Below, piece by piece: positions 32,102-43,742 of a DNA stretch of 64,000 bases. The notes below the pieces were generated by a model, which was not told the origin of the DNA, did not search any database, and saw only the letters and a list, made by a program, of their open reading frames with translations. The DNA is from Rapana venosa. Taxonomy: Eukaryota; Mollusca; Gastropoda; Neogastropoda; Muricidae. The DNA lies in assembly GCA_028751875.1 (NCBI GenBank), contig CM054141.1, forward strand, positions 74,305,646-74,369,645, given 5' to 3'. How positions within the stretch are numbered: the stretch's first letter is position 1; the number at the start of each line of letters is the position of its first letter. A program made the translations under genes and the position numbers.

Positions 32102-33448
32102 CTGTCAACATGGACATCATTATCTGCTGCTGTTATTGGCCCAACTACACAGCTGTCAACATGGTCATCATTATCTGCTGTTATTGGCTCAACTACACAA
32201 CTGTCAACATGGTCACCATTATCTGCTGTTATTGGCTCAACTACACAACTGTCAACATGGTCACCATTATCTGCTGTTATTGGCTCAACTACACAGCTGT
32301 CAACATGGTCACCGTTATCTGCTGTTATTGGCCCAACTACACAGCTGTCAACATGGTCACCGTTATCTGCTGTTATTGGCCCAACTACACAGCTGTCAAC
32401 ATGGTCATCATTATCTGCTGTTATTGGCCCAACTACACAGCTGTCAACATGGTCATCATTATCTGCTGTTATTGGCCCAACTACACAGCTGTCAACATGG
32501 TCATCATTATCTGCTGTTATTGGCTCAACTACACAGCTGTCAACATGGTCACCATTATCTGCTGTTATTGGCCCAACTACACAACTGTCAACATGGTCAC
32601 CATTATCTGCTGTTATTGGCCCAACTACACAGCTGTCAACATGGTCACCATTATCTGCTGTTATTGGCTCAACTACACAGCTGTCAACATGGTCACCATT
32701 ATCTGCTGCTGTTATTGGCCCAACTACACAGCTGTCAACATGGTCACCATTATCTGCTGCTGTTATTGGCCCAACTACACAGCTGTCAACATGGTCATCA
32801 TTATCTGCTGTTATTGGCCCAACTACACAGCTGTCAACATGGTCACCATTATCTGCTGTTATTGGCCCAACTACACAGCTGTCAACATGGTCACCATTAT
32901 CTGCTGTTATTGGCCCAACTACACAGCTGTCAACATGGTCACCATTATCTGCTGTTATTGGCCCAACTACACAGCTGTCAACATGGTCACCATTATCTGC
33001 TGTTATTGGCCCAACTACACAGCTGTCAACATGGTCATCATTATCTGCTGTTATTGGCCCAACTACACAGCTGTCAACATGGTCATCATTATCTGCTGTT
33101 ATTGGCCCAACTACACAGCTGTCAACATGGTCACCATTATCTGCTGTTATTGGCCCAACTACACAGCTGTCAACATGGTCACCATCATCTGCTGCTGTTA
33201 TTGGCCCAACTACACAGCTGTCAACATGGTCACCATTATCTGCTGTTATTGGCTCAACTACACAACTGTCAACATGGTCACCATTATCTGCTGTTATTGG
33301 CTCAACTACACAACTGTCAACATGGTCATCATTATCTGCTGTTATTGGCTCAACTACACAACTGTCAACATGGTCACCATTATCTGCTGCTGTTATTGGC
33401 TCAACTACACAACTGTCAACATGGTCACCATTATCTGCTGTTATCAGC
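32102..33448. repeat. 48-bp array carrying copies of exon B's acceptor
   Basis: About 28 units of 48 bp, some of 51 bp with an extra CTG. On the minus strand each unit has CCATGTTGACAG followed by CTGTG or TTGTG, then TAGTTGGGCCAATAACAGC and AGATAATG. The first part matches the 3' splice site and first bases of exon B. Unit lengths divisible by three keep several frames open over more than 450 codons; this is a by-product of the period. Confidence 0.97.
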
Positions 33449-33642
33449 TTCGGATGAGACAATAAACCGAGGTGCCATTTGCGATCGCACACAGAACATT
33501 TTGTGCAAAGGTAAAAACCCATTCAGCTTTGTGGAAGAGTGGGCCATTGCGTGCCGGTGGGTACGGATAACAATATTTACAAAACTGCATACAAACGGGG
33601 ACTGGATGGAAAAAAAGCACATTCCATTATCCTATAAACAAA
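33449..33642 (+). mobile_element. SINE body/3' part
   Basis: Contains CTTCGGATGAGACAATAAAC and AACGGGGACTGGATGG, and ends in an A-rich tail. It is related to 5602-5815 and abuts the inverted L2 copy. Confidence 0.7.
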
Positions 33643-33828
33643 AAAAATAAATGGAACTTATATAGCGCTATATCTTGCAAAGACAAATAAAACCACATGC
33701 ATTCAACCTAATCTTACAGTCATGCAATCAATGATAAATAATCAATAGTTTAAGCAAACAGATATTACAAACATGGTGCGCTGCAGACAAAATCTATGGA
33801 ATAAAATTTCAATAGTCAAATATTTTTC
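33643..33828 (-). mobile_element. L2-like LINE, inverted copy, 3' end
   Basis: Reverse complement of the last part of the element at 6897-10823, starting with its ATTT tail and GAACTTATATAGCGCTATAT. It is cut at 33828 by the RTE-like LINE. The last 18 bases, AATAGTCAAATATTTTTC, are duplicated at 37043-37060. Confidence 0.9.
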
Positions 33829-36800
33829 GGGAGTCAGGTCAAAGACTCCCTCTGCTACTGGTAACCATGTAACCCAGTACCACCTGCCACATGTGGGGAG
33901 TAAACCCAATCAAAAAATCCGACCTGGAGAGGGATGGGCTCCACCAGGTTTGATTTGCCCAAGAAACACCAATGACAAAGACAGCCAGAATCTCCATACC
34001 GGATCGGTCGTCGCCCAGGTTACCAAGGACCGCGCCTTCTGTTGCTCATCAGGACAGAGGTCGAAAGTATGCTACTGATGTAAAACACAGCAAAATTCGT
34101 GCCAGAAACAACACCATCATTGGCACATGGAATGTACGGACACTAAGAGCTGCAGGCAAAGTGGAAGAACTGACACATGAGATGTCCAGATATCAATGGC
34201 ACATCCTTGGGCTCTGCGAAGTAAGGTGGAAAAACATGGGAGAAACAACGACCCAGGAAGACCACAAATTATACTACAGTGGAAAACAGGATAAACATGA
34301 ACACAGCGTGGGGTTTCTCGTTCACAAAGACACCGTGAACACTGTCATGAGCTGTCAGCCTGTGTCCAGCAGACTTATTACCATCCGCCTGAGAGCAACC
34401 CCCTTTAACATAACTGTAGTACAGGCATACGCCCCTACATCAGACTGCACAGATGAAGCCATAGAAAAATTTTATGACCAGCTACAAGAGGTTCTGAATC
34501 AAACTCCCAAGAAAGACATCCTCGTTGTGCAAGGTGACTGGAACGCCAAGGTAGGAGAAGATGCATGGAACGATTGGGAGGGCGTTTGTGGGCCACATTG
34601 TAATAACCAATCAAATGAAAGAGGCTTGAGACTCCTGGAGTTTGCCAGTAACAACCACCTCCAGCTAGTGAATACACTTGGCCCACACAAGAAATCCAGA
34701 AAATGGACATGGCATAGCCCAAATGGAGAACACCACAACCAAATAGATTACATCATGGTGAAAAGACGGTTTCAGTCTAGCGTTAACATGCACAGACATG
34801 AAGTTTTCCAGGAGCAGACATAGGGAGTGATCATGATCTTGTGATGATGACTTTCCCACTACGTCTAAAGAAAATCCACAAGCGGAACAACATCAGGATC
34901 AAATTTGACCTCGAGAAGCTGAAGGACCCAGAGGTATTAGAAATTTTTCAAGCAAGGATAGGTGGAAAGTTTGCAGCACTCACTGTGATAGACTCAGACA
35001 TAGATACACTGACGAATAGTTTCAATACAGCAGTGACTGAAACAGCAAACGAGCTTCTTGGCAAACACCGACCAGTCAAAAAACCATGGGTCACACCTAA
35101 CATCCTACAACTATGCGACAAGCGTAGAGAGTTGAAGAAAAAGAAAAATGAAACAAAAGAAAGAGCAGAACAATATAGGGCAGTCAACAAAAGAATCAGG
35201 AAGTCCATGACAGAGGCAAAAGAGAAATGAATCGGTGAACAGTGCCAAGACATTGAAGAGAACATCAAGAAAAACAATAGCAAGAAAGCATATCAGCTGG
35301 TGAAAGACCTGACTAGCACAAAACAGGGAAAAGGTTTAACAATCCAAGACAAAAATGGGAAGTGTCTCACTGACGACCAGGATATTCTGAACAGATGGAC
35401 AGAATACTGCTCCGACCTGTATAACTATAGAACCGCAGGAGATCCAGAAGTCCTTAATGTACCCGAAAGCAAAGACACAGACAGTCACCCTATCCTCCGA
35501 GAAGAAGTGGAAACAGCAGTCAGATCGCTGAAAAAGGGGAAGTCAGCAGGGGCTGACAACATTCCAGCTGAGTTGGTCCAAGCTGGAGGGAAAGCCATGA
35601 TCAGCGCCCTACTAAGAATCTGCAACAAGATCTGGCAGACAGGAAAATGGCCAACACCATGGACACAGTCACTCATCATCACCCTCCACAAGAAAGGAAA
35701 TCTACAACAATGCCATAATTACCGCACAATCAGCCTAATATGCCACCCAAGCAAGGTTATGCTGCGGATAATATTGAATAGACTGAAGCCACAAGCAGAG
35801 ACCATCATTGCTGAGGAACAAGCAGGTTTCAGAGCAGGGCGCAGCACAACAGAACAGATATTCAACCTCAGAATACTATGTGAGCGGTACCTTCAACATC
35901 AACAAGACCTTTACCATGTATTTATCGATTTTAAGAAGGCATTTGACAGGGTGTGGCATGCAGCTTTGTGGGCAACCATGAATTTGTACAGCATCAATGC
36001 AAACCTGATCAGAGTCATCAAACAGCTGTACAGCGAGGCCACCAGTGCAGTGTACTACAACAACAACATTGGAGAATGGTTTCGAACAACAGTTGGAGTA
36101 AGGCAGGGCTGTCTACTCTCACCCACTCTTTTCAACATCTTCCTTGAGAGAATCATGGCTGATGCACTGGAACATCATGAAGGATCAGTCAGCATTGGTG
36201 GCAGAACGATCACAAACCTCCGCTTCGCAGATGACATTGATGGAATAGCAGGATCAGAAAAAGAGCTTGCCAGCCTAACAGAACACTTGAATAAGGCCTC
36301 CAAAACATACGGCATGGAAATCAGTGCAGAGAAGACCAAACTGATGACTAATAACACCAACGGCATTAGCACTGATATCAGGGTTAATGACCAGAAGCTG
36401 GAAACAGTTCAAAGCTTCAAGTGCCTGGGAGCCATTGTATCAGACCAGGGATCCATGCCAGAAGTAGTATGCAGGACTGCGCAGACAATAACAGCACTGT
36501 CAAAACTAAACACCATCTGGAGAGATAAAAATATCTCACTTATCTCCAAGATCAGACTAATGCGCTCCCTTGTCATATCCATATTTCTGTATGCCTGTGA
36601 ATCATGGACCCTGACTGCAGATTTGGAGAGAAGAGTACAGGCAGTGGAGATGAGATGCTTTCGGAGACTCCTTGGCATCTCCTACAAAGACCACATAAGC
36701 AACGAAAGCGTGCATAACAGAATCCAGCAAACCATTGGACCCTATGAGAACCTTCTAACGATCGTGAAAAAGCGTAAACTTAATGGTATGGGCATGTCAC

Positions 36801-37042
36801 AAGATCCAAAGAACTTGCAAAGACAGTTTTACAAGGCACTGTCCAAGGAGGAAGAAGAAGAGGCAGACCAAGGAAGAGCTGGGAGGATAACATCAGCGAA
36901 TGGACAGGCCTAGAACTCAACAAAACCCTGAGAAAGGCAGAACAGAGAGAGGAATGGAGGGAACCGGTTGTTGAGTCTTTGAGGGTGCCCCCACGGTCGG
37001 CAGACTACGGGACAGATAGAATAGATAGATAGATAGATAGAG
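33829..37042 (+). mobile_element. RTE-like LINE, copy 2, near full length
   Basis: Flanked by an exact 18-bp target duplication (33811-33828 and 37043-37060) and ending in (GATA)n. An APE-type endonuclease begins at IIGTWNVRTLRAAGKVEEL near 34118, with LCEVRW, VQGDWNAKVGEDA and QIDYIMVKRRF. The reverse transcriptase shows KGKSAGADNIPAELV, QAGFRAGRSTTEQIF, FIDFKKAFDRVWH, VGVRQGCLLSPTLF and the catalytic FADD at 36224-36235. The C-terminus has FRRLLGISYKDH. Lesions are a frameshift near 34815, a TGA at 35228-35230 where a relative has Trp, and a one-base loss near 36781. The call as RTE is from motif style and the simple-repeat tail. Confidence 0.93.
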
Positions 37043-38100
37043 AATAGTCAAATATTTTTCAAAAGCACACACACACTCATACAGGTCGTATACTTTAGCA
37101 GGGTGATAGGACATGGGTTAGCGAAGGTGGGATAGTTCCGATATGAAACAGGAGGGGAGAAATCTTAGGTTTGAAATAAATGTCTTGAGGCTGGATTTCA
37201 AAGTATCATAACTAGGTTTCTGGCGAAGAGAGAGAGGGAGCTCATTCCAGGTCGATGGACCTGAAATAGAGAAAGAGCGGCGGCCAACAATGGATTGGTT
37301 GAATCTAGGTATTCATAAGCACAAGATATCTGCAGCAGAGCGGAGGGAACGTGAAGGAGTGTACAGGTTAAGACATTCACAGAGGTAGGAGGGTGCTGTT
37401 TGGTGGAGACATTTGTAACAGAGGGTACTGATCTTATGATCTACTCTCTGTGGCACAGGCAGCCAGCGGAGAGATCGCAAGAGAGGGGTAATGTGCTCAG
37501 ATTTTTTCTTCCTGAGAACTAGTCGAGCTGCGGAGTTTTGTATACGCTGAAGGGAGTGGATAGATGATGCTGGCAGACCAGAAAGAAGAGAATTGCAATA
37601 GTCCAGACGTGAAAGAATGAGAGAAGAGACAAGTTTGGCTGTTGCATCGGTGGACAGGTACTTTTGAATTGCACTAATTCGTCGTAATTGATAGTAGCAT
37701 GACTGGCAGGTCTGGGTGATGAATTTTTGCATAGAGAGTGTGTTGTCGATAATGACACCTAGATACTTCACAGCAGGGGATAGAGGGACTGATGTATTGC
37801 CGAGTTCTATTGAAGCTGTTGTAATGGAAGAGAGTTTGTGTTTAGTCCCTACGAGCATGGCTTCGGTTTTATCTGCATTTAGCTGTAATTTGTTCTGTGT
37901 CATCCAGTTTTGAATATCTTCAAAGCAGTGGGCCATATTTGTCAGGAGAGAAGGCAGATTTTCAGGAGTGACACTGCTTTGAATCTGAGAGTCATCTGCG
38001 TAAAAATGATGGTTGATTTGATGACAATTTATTATATGTGACAGTGGGGCAGTGTAAAGAGTGAACAGAACAGGACCTAGAACTGATCCCTGTGGGAAAA
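37043..38100 (-). mobile_element. L2-like LINE, inverted copy, main part
   Basis: Continues the element interrupted at 33828. From 37936 down it encodes MAHCFEDIQNWMTQNKLQLN, LNADKTEAMLVG, VKYLGVIIDNTLS and the C-terminal LCYKCLHQTAPSYL block with few lesions. The upper end near 38100 is at the VPQGSVLGP region, so the copy is 5'-truncated within the reverse transcriptase. Confidence 0.9.
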
Positions 38101-38190
38101 TCTGAGTTAGCTGTCAGAACCAGGATTGCGAGTGTTGGAAGAAATGGAAAGAATTGGCAAGTCTGCTCGGAAACCAGAAAATCCCACTGG
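38101..38190 (+). mobile_element. zinc-finger-type LINE fragment, left part
   Basis: Starts abruptly at SELAVRTRIAS, the part after the zinc finger in the copies at 55465 and 61456, and is cut at 38190 by a 995-bp insertion. AGAAAATCCCACTGG is duplicated at 38176-38190 and 39186-39200. Confidence 0.85.
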
Positions 38191-39185
38191 AACCAGCTGC
38201 CATGGCGCAGTGGTTAGCGCCTTGGGTTACGGACTGGAAGGTCGTGGGTTCGATTCCCATAAGAGTCATAGGGATTTTTCGGACTCCGTCCGGCTCCTAC
38301 CCAGAGTGAGTGTGCTGTGGGCTCAGTGGGAAGACTGGGACCACACAGTCGAGCTTCATCCACTTAACAGATGTGAGTTTGAGAGTGTTGCTCAAATTAA
38401 TTATTTGACCAACACTGCAGAGTGTCTGTATCTCTCGGGCCCGGTTGACGCCAGAATATATTATAATAATAATAATAATAATAATGTATGGAATTTATAT
38501 AGCGCTGAATCTTGTAAAGCAACAAATCAAAGCGCTCAGATTTTATTTCATACCACTTTAAGTCACGGCAGATTTCTCTCCGTGAAAATATTATGATAGT
38601 AAGCGTAGAGTACAACCCTGTCAAGTAGTCTCAAAGCATATGCACTTCCACAGCAGCATCATTACGTCATCCTCATTGTCACTGATCATCATGCATTAAA
38701 AAAAATTGCCTCTGATTTGGTGGTCCTGGTTTCTCTGGTCTCATGGTGACCTCAGATTCGGTTTGCCCATACACTTCTGTGCCTGTGGTGAGTTTGTGTC
38801 AAAGCCTTTGGGGTTGGAGGTTTGCGGGGGACGGTTGTTGGAGGGACGTTGTGGTGGTTGCCACCTCGGGTGGGCAACTCACTCAGTCTGGCTCCGCGAC
38901 TGAGCTAATACTGTCGTTGGTAGGGGGCTTAGTAGGTGGTGTCCTGCGTATGTTAGCTCAGAACAGGCACCACTGAACACCACCAAAGTGACCCAGCAGC
39001 AGTGCAGGGCCCCTCTGGCTGGTGGCCCCACGGCGGCCTGATAGTGATTGGCTCCCTGTGGACATCCGACCCTGAGGATGAGACATAACAAATCTGGGTG
39101 TGGCTGTGGCGGGGAGATTGGAATGAGCGGCGTGGGAAAAGTAGGACGGGGGTCGTCAGAAGATGAGGCAGAAAAGAAAAAAAAA
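38191..39185 (+). mobile_element. 995-bp retroposed insertion led by a tRNA-type SINE
   Basis: Bounded by a 15-bp target duplication and ending in an A-rich tail (39170-39185). The first 265 bases form a SINE with a tRNA-like head: GCGCAGTGGTTAGCGCC, then GTGGGTTCGATTCCC. A short L2-type tail lies at 38456-38541. The remaining 640 bases, with GATGAGACATAACAAATCTG near the end, are not recognised. It may be one SINE with nested insertions or a chimeric transcript. Confidence 0.75.
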
Positions 39186-39670
39186 AGAAAATCCCACTGG
39201 AGAGACGCTGTCTGATATATAAGGCCTGCATCAGACCTGTTCTCCTGTATGGCTCGGAGACGTGGGTTTTCATAAAAAACGTCGAACGTTTGTTGAGGAG
39301 CTGTGAAAACAAAATGCTACGCTACATGACAAAGATCAAATGGGGAGACAGGATCACGAATGAAGAACTATGGAGAATGTGCAAAGTTGATGATCTGAAG
39401 TCTGTGGTTAGTACCAATAGACTGCGCTGGTTTGGGCACGTTCAACGGAAAGCAGACCACCACATCATAAAAAGAGCAATGAACTTCGTAGTGGATGGAA
39501 AGAGACCAAAGGGAAGACCTAGCAAGACCTGGACTGCCTGTATTGCAGATGATCTTAGAGAAAGGGGCATAAGGAGGAAGCTCAAAACGGAGAGAGATGG
39601 AGAAGGCTCATCAATGTCAAACCTCCCCTGGGAGAAACATGACAAAAAAGGAAGAAGAAGAAGAAGACAC
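39186..39670 (+). mobile_element. zinc-finger-type LINE fragment, right part
   Basis: Continues 38101-38190 with RRCLIYKACIRPVLLYGSET, LWRMCKVDDLKSV, WFGHVQRKADHHI and KRPKGRPSKTWTACIADDLR. It ends in (AAG)n, followed by a short CA microsatellite to about 39700. It is the least damaged copy of this C-terminus on the plus strand. Confidence 0.9.
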
Positions 39671-39729
39671 GCACATGCACACACACACACACACACACAT
39701 GGGGACGGCACAACAGCAGCTGAATTTGA

Positions 39730-40095
39730 GTGCTGTGCAAAAACAAGTATTTGAACAAAATGCCGAAAACAAGATGTCTTCAGTCCACATGTTTAAGCTG
39801 TGAAGCATGCTTGACGACAGCAAAGAGCACAGGTCTTCAACAGCAACAACAACAACAACAACAGTAGCAACAAGGAAGAGAGCGAGCAACGGTAGAGCTT
39901 CAGCTGAAGATCCTGTTGTCACTGCCGTTGCCATTGACAACATGAACTGTGAAAGACATAACAACACAGACGTTCTGTAGTTATTTGACAAAATCAACAG
40001 ACTTGAACAAATAATCCCCAACCTGAATGACCAGGTGACAGGAGGCTTCAGCATAGCTGAGGACCATGTCTGCACAACTGGAGGTGGACATCTGC
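39730..40095 (+). mobile_element. possible LINE ORF1 N-terminal remnant
   Basis: Decayed coding-like sequence with a Gln-rich run from (CAA)n near 39840-39866 and a coiled-coil-like INRLEQIIPNLNDQ segment near 40000. I link it to the ORF1-like remnant at 41900-42450 on the far side of two tandem arrays. This is tentative. Confidence 0.35.
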
Positions 40096-40240
40096 TCCCC
40101 CTGATGACCAGCACAGGACCGCAGACAGAGCCGGTACCTGCTCCCCCTGATGACCAGCACAGGACCGCAGACAGAGCCGGTACCTGCTCCCCCTGATGAC
40201 CAGCACAGGACCGCAGACAGAGCCGGTACCTTCTCCCTCT
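40096..40240. repeat. 46-bp triplication
   Basis: Three copies of a 46-bp unit with CTGCTCCCCCTGATGACCAG and ACCGCAGACAGAGCCGGTAC. Confidence 0.95.
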
Positions 40241-40312
40241 CCGCTGCCAGCCACTGAAGCCCGCTCTACATAATGGCTGAGCCATCTCCGCCTCAGCCAG
40301 CCAGACTGATTG

Positions 40313-41829
40313 AAACCTCCTCACAAAGACATGTTTGAAACCTCCTATAAAGACATGTTTTAAACCTCCTCACAAAGACATGTTTGAAACCTCCTCATAA
40401 AGAGATGTTTGAAACCTCCTCACAAAGAGATGTTTGAAACCTCCTCATAAAGAGATGTTTAAAACCTCCTCACAAAGACATGTTTGAAACCTCCTTATAA
40501 AGAGATGTTTGAAACCTCCTCACAAAGACATGTTTGAAACCTCCTCACAAAGACATGTTTGAAACCTCCTCACAAAGAGATGTTTGAAACCTCCTCATAA
40601 AGTCATGTTTGAAACCTCCTCACAAAGACATGTTTGAAACCTCCTCACAAAGAGATGTTTGAAACCTCCTCATAAAGAGATGTTTGAAACCTCCTCACAA
40701 AGAGATGTTTGAAACCTCCTCATAAAGAGATGTTTGAAACCTCCTCACAGAGATGTTTGAAACCTCCTCACAAAGAGATGTTTGAAACCTCCTCACAAAG
40801 ACATGTTTGAAACCTCCTCACAAAGAGATGTTTGAAACCTCCTCATAAAGAGATGTTTGAAACCTCCTCACAAAGAGATGTTTGAAACTTCCTCATAAAG
40901 AGATGTTTGAAACCTCCTCACAAAGAAATGATTGAAATCTCCTCATAAAGAGATGTTTGAAACCTCCTCATAAAGAGATGTTTGAAATCTCCTCATAAAG
41001 AGATGTTTGAAACCTCCTCACAAAGAGACGATTGAAACCTGCTCACAAAGAGATGTTTGAAACCTCCTCACAAAGACATGTTTGAAAAAAGAGATGTTCG
41101 AAACCTCCTCACAAAAAGATGTTTGAAACCTCCTCATAAAGAGATGTTTGAAACCTCCTCACAAAAAGATGTTTGAAACCTCCTCACAAAGAGATGTTTG
41201 AAACCTCCTCACAAAGAGATGTTTGAAACCTCCTCATAAAGAGATTTTGAAACCTCCTCACAAAGAGATGATTGAAATCTTCTAACAAAGAGATGTTTGA
41301 AACCTCCTCATAAAGATATGTTTGAAAAAAGATATGTTTGAAACCTTTCACAAAGAGATGTTTGAAACCTCCTCATAAAGACATGTTTGAAACCTCCTCA
41401 CAAAGAAATGATTGAAATCTCCTCACAAAGAGATGTTTGAAACCTCCTCATAAAGACATGTTTGAAACCTCCTCATAAAGACATGTTTGAAACCTATTCA
41501 CAAAAAGATGTTTGAAACCTCCTCATAAAGAGATTTTGAAACCTCCTCACAAAAAGATGTTTGAAACCTCCTCATAAAGAGATGATTGAAACCTCCTCAT
41601 AAAGAGATGTTTGAAACCTCATAGAGATGTTTAACACCCCATAAAGAGATGTTTTAAACCCCATAAAGAGATGTTTAAAACCTCATAGAGATGTTTGAAA
41701 CCTCATAGAGATTTTGAAACCTCCTCATAAAGAGATGTTTGAAACCTCATAGAGATTTTGAAACCTCCTCATAAAGAGGTGATTGAAACCTCATCATAAA
41801 GAGATGATTGAAACCTCACAATGAGATGT
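40313..41829. repeat. 25-bp minisatellite, about 60 copies
   Basis: Unit TTTGAAACCTCCTCACAAAG + AGATG with alternating CACAAAG and CATAAAG forms. The alternation suggests higher-order dimers in places. The right end degrades into shorter units from about 41600. Confidence 0.97.
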
Positions 41830-41899
41830 TAGTAGTGAATTTTGAAATAAAATCCTCTTGAAGCAAATCTGAAGAGCTGTGAGAAAGACCTGTCAGGAC

Positions 41900-42450
41900 G
41901 CCACAGAAAAATGATGTCAAAGCAAAAGCAAGTTTCAAAGAAGACAGATCTTCCTACTGTTATGGTCATACACGATTCTGGCTTAAATGGTCAGAACTTA
42001 GGCCAATCTTACAGGTTAAGTGTAAAGAGGAAGAAGACTCACAAAACTGTTGACATCCCCCAGGCATTGAGTGATGTCACTCTGGAAGGTAGATTCTATC
42101 ATTATTCCACCATTGTGGAATCAAAGACCTTTAAGACACAGAGCCAGTAACAAAATGGTGAAGACTGTGAAAAACGTTGTGTCTTCATTTCCCAACTCTA
42201 AGCTAGTGCTCAGCAAAACTGCCTCTGTCAGGAATCCCGCTCTTCAGGAGACTTGCTTGATGCCATGACATGTTCTGAATTGTATTCATGGTCAAAAATG
42301 CGTCTTTCATGTCACATGAAAATATGACCACCAAGCACAACCTGTTCAAAGACCCTTTTCACCTGAATGCCTGCTTCTAGTAACACTTGCCAGGAACATC
42401 AGCAGTTACATATATTCATTATTATACTGGGGGAAAAACCAAAGATAAAA
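41900..42450 (+). mobile_element. LINE ORF1 remnant with esterase-like motifs
   Basis: Across frameshifts the sequence has VMVIHDSGLNGQNLGQSYRL and RKKTHKTVDIPQAL, and later LARNISSYIYSLLYW. The HDS start and the C-terminal block fit the SGNH-esterase-type ORF1 found in some CR1/L2-like elements, by memory of the family. It is decayed and not connected to an ORF2 here. Confidence 0.45.
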
Positions 42451-42841
42451 CCCGAGAAGCCAGTTCTACTCCAAGCCGACCATTCACCAGACACCAGCTT
42501 ACACCCCTTCCTGACAACAACCAGCAACCCAGGCCATAGACAAAGACATTGTCCACATCAGGGGTTTTTTGCAATTCCGGTGGTGGGGGCATCAGAGACA
42601 TGATGACTATGTCCACATGTGGAAAGACTGGTGACATTAGGTACAGCATCTTGTTATGCACCTGCAGTGATGTTGATAAGAGACTGTCATGTTTGCTCAC
42701 GTCTACAGCAGCTGACTGTGTGTGTGTGTGTGTGTGTATATACTCATTCAGACAACTTACTCTTTTTAAAAATAAATTAAATTCTTTATGCTACATTTGC
42801 ATTAACGGGAGGGTTTGTTTATTGTTGTCAGTTTTTCTTAC
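42451..42841. other. intron sequence with (TG)n at 42716-42738
   Basis: No gene seen. Confidence 0.55.
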
Positions 42842-43624
42842 CTTTAAGAACAGGTGATGCTGTTCTTACCTTTAAGGACAGATATTACTGTTCTTACCTT
42901 TAAGGACAGATATTACTGTTCTTAACTTTGAGGACAGATATGACTGTTCTTACCTTTGAGGACAGATATGACTGTTCTTACCTTTGAGGACAGATATGAC
43001 TGTTCTTACCTTTGAGGACAGATATGACTGTTCTTACCTTTGAGGACAGATATGACTGTTCTTACCTTTGAGGACAGATATGACTGTTCTTACCTTTGAG
43101 GACAGATATGACTGTTCTTACCTTTGAGGACAGATATGACTGTTCTTACCTTTGATGACAGATATGACTGTTCTTACCTTTGAGGACAGATATGACTGTT
43201 CTTACCTTTGAGGACAGATATGACTGTTCTTACCTTTGAGGACAGATATGACTGTTCTTACCTTTGAGGACAGATATGACTGTTCTTACCTTTGAGGACA
43301 GATATGACTGTTCTTACCTTTGAGGACAGATATGACTGTTCTTACCTTTGAGGACAGATATTACTGTTCTTACCTTTGAGGACAGATATTACTGTTCTTA
43401 CCTTTGAGGACAGATATTACTGTTCTTACGTTTAGGGACAGATTTACTGTTCTTACCTTTAAGGACAGATATGACTGTTCTTACCTTTAAGGACAGATAT
43501 GACTGTTCTTACCTTTAAGGACAGATATGACTGTTCTTACCTTTGAGGACAGATATGACTGTTCTTACCTTTGAGGACAGATATGACTGTTCTTACCTTT
43601 AAGGACAGGTGATGCCCTTCTTAC
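42842..43624. repeat. 28-bp array of exon A's 5' splice site
   Basis: About 28 units of 28 bp. On the minus strand each reads CTGTCCTCAAAG|GTAAGAAC followed by AGTCATAT. The exon A donor region, read in the same register (CTGTCCTTCAAG|GTAAGAAG), matches the unit at 22 of 28 positions and is simply the last unit of the array. Every unit carries a near-consensus donor (AAAG|GTAAGA). Confidence 0.96.
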
Positions 43625-43742
43625 CTTGAAGGACAGCTCATACTGCTCTCCACCCCAGATGTCCAGGCCAGGGTCATAACCTCCCAGTTCCCAGAACCAC
43701 TGTCGGCTAATGGCAAACAGGCCTCCTGCCATCACTGGGCTC
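43625..43742 (-). CDS. GALNT10: GALNT10-like exon A: catalytic domain, WGGEQ segment
   Basis: This exon is 118 bases long. The first base completes a split codon and 39 codons follow, ending in phase 0. The acceptor is GATGTCACCAG and the donor is TTCAAG|GTAAGA. It encodes [33 protein letters not shown] and YELSFK. This is the Gal/GalNAc-transferase motif of the family, in which the W-G-G-E segment lies by the sugar-donor site; the Gln after WGGE, where many paralogues have Asn, is also what GALNT10 has. No lesions. The preceding exons, which should encode the UDP-binding region and DxH, are not visible up to 64000, so the next intron upstream exceeds 20 kb or an exon lies in the N gap. Both splice sites abut arrays derived from them. 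Confidence 0.93.

Larger units (their letters stand above)
15365..43742 (-). other. GALNT10: GALNT10-like locus, partial (five exons, four introns)
   Basis: Five exons on the minus strand, labelled A to E in transcript order, join in frame and read as one continuous stretch of a family-27 polypeptide N-acetylgalactosaminyltransferase. Such enzymes sit in the Golgi as type II membrane proteins and transfer GalNAc from UDP-GalNAc to Ser/Thr, starting mucin-type O-glycosylation. Introns are about 11.5 kb (A-B), 3.5 kb (B-C), 7.8 kb (C-D) and 5.0 kb (D-E), all with GT-AG ends. Missing are the membrane anchor, the UDP-binding part of the catalytic domain with its DxH motif, and the third lectin repeat with the C-terminus. 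I found none of these between 43743 and 64000 or between 1 and 15364. The GALNT10 assignment over other family members rests on the linker segment [14 protein letters not shown] and the YYPPVEP segment. Confidence 0.85.

Noticed and set aside
32048..33522. Very long open frames (450-520 codons) on both strands
   Set aside because: They are produced by the 48/51-bp period of the array, which keeps several frames open at once; the peptides are pure repeats with no domain.
40313..41829. CRISPR-like array
   Set aside because: The units are directly adjacent without unique spacers, in an animal genome; an ordinary minisatellite.
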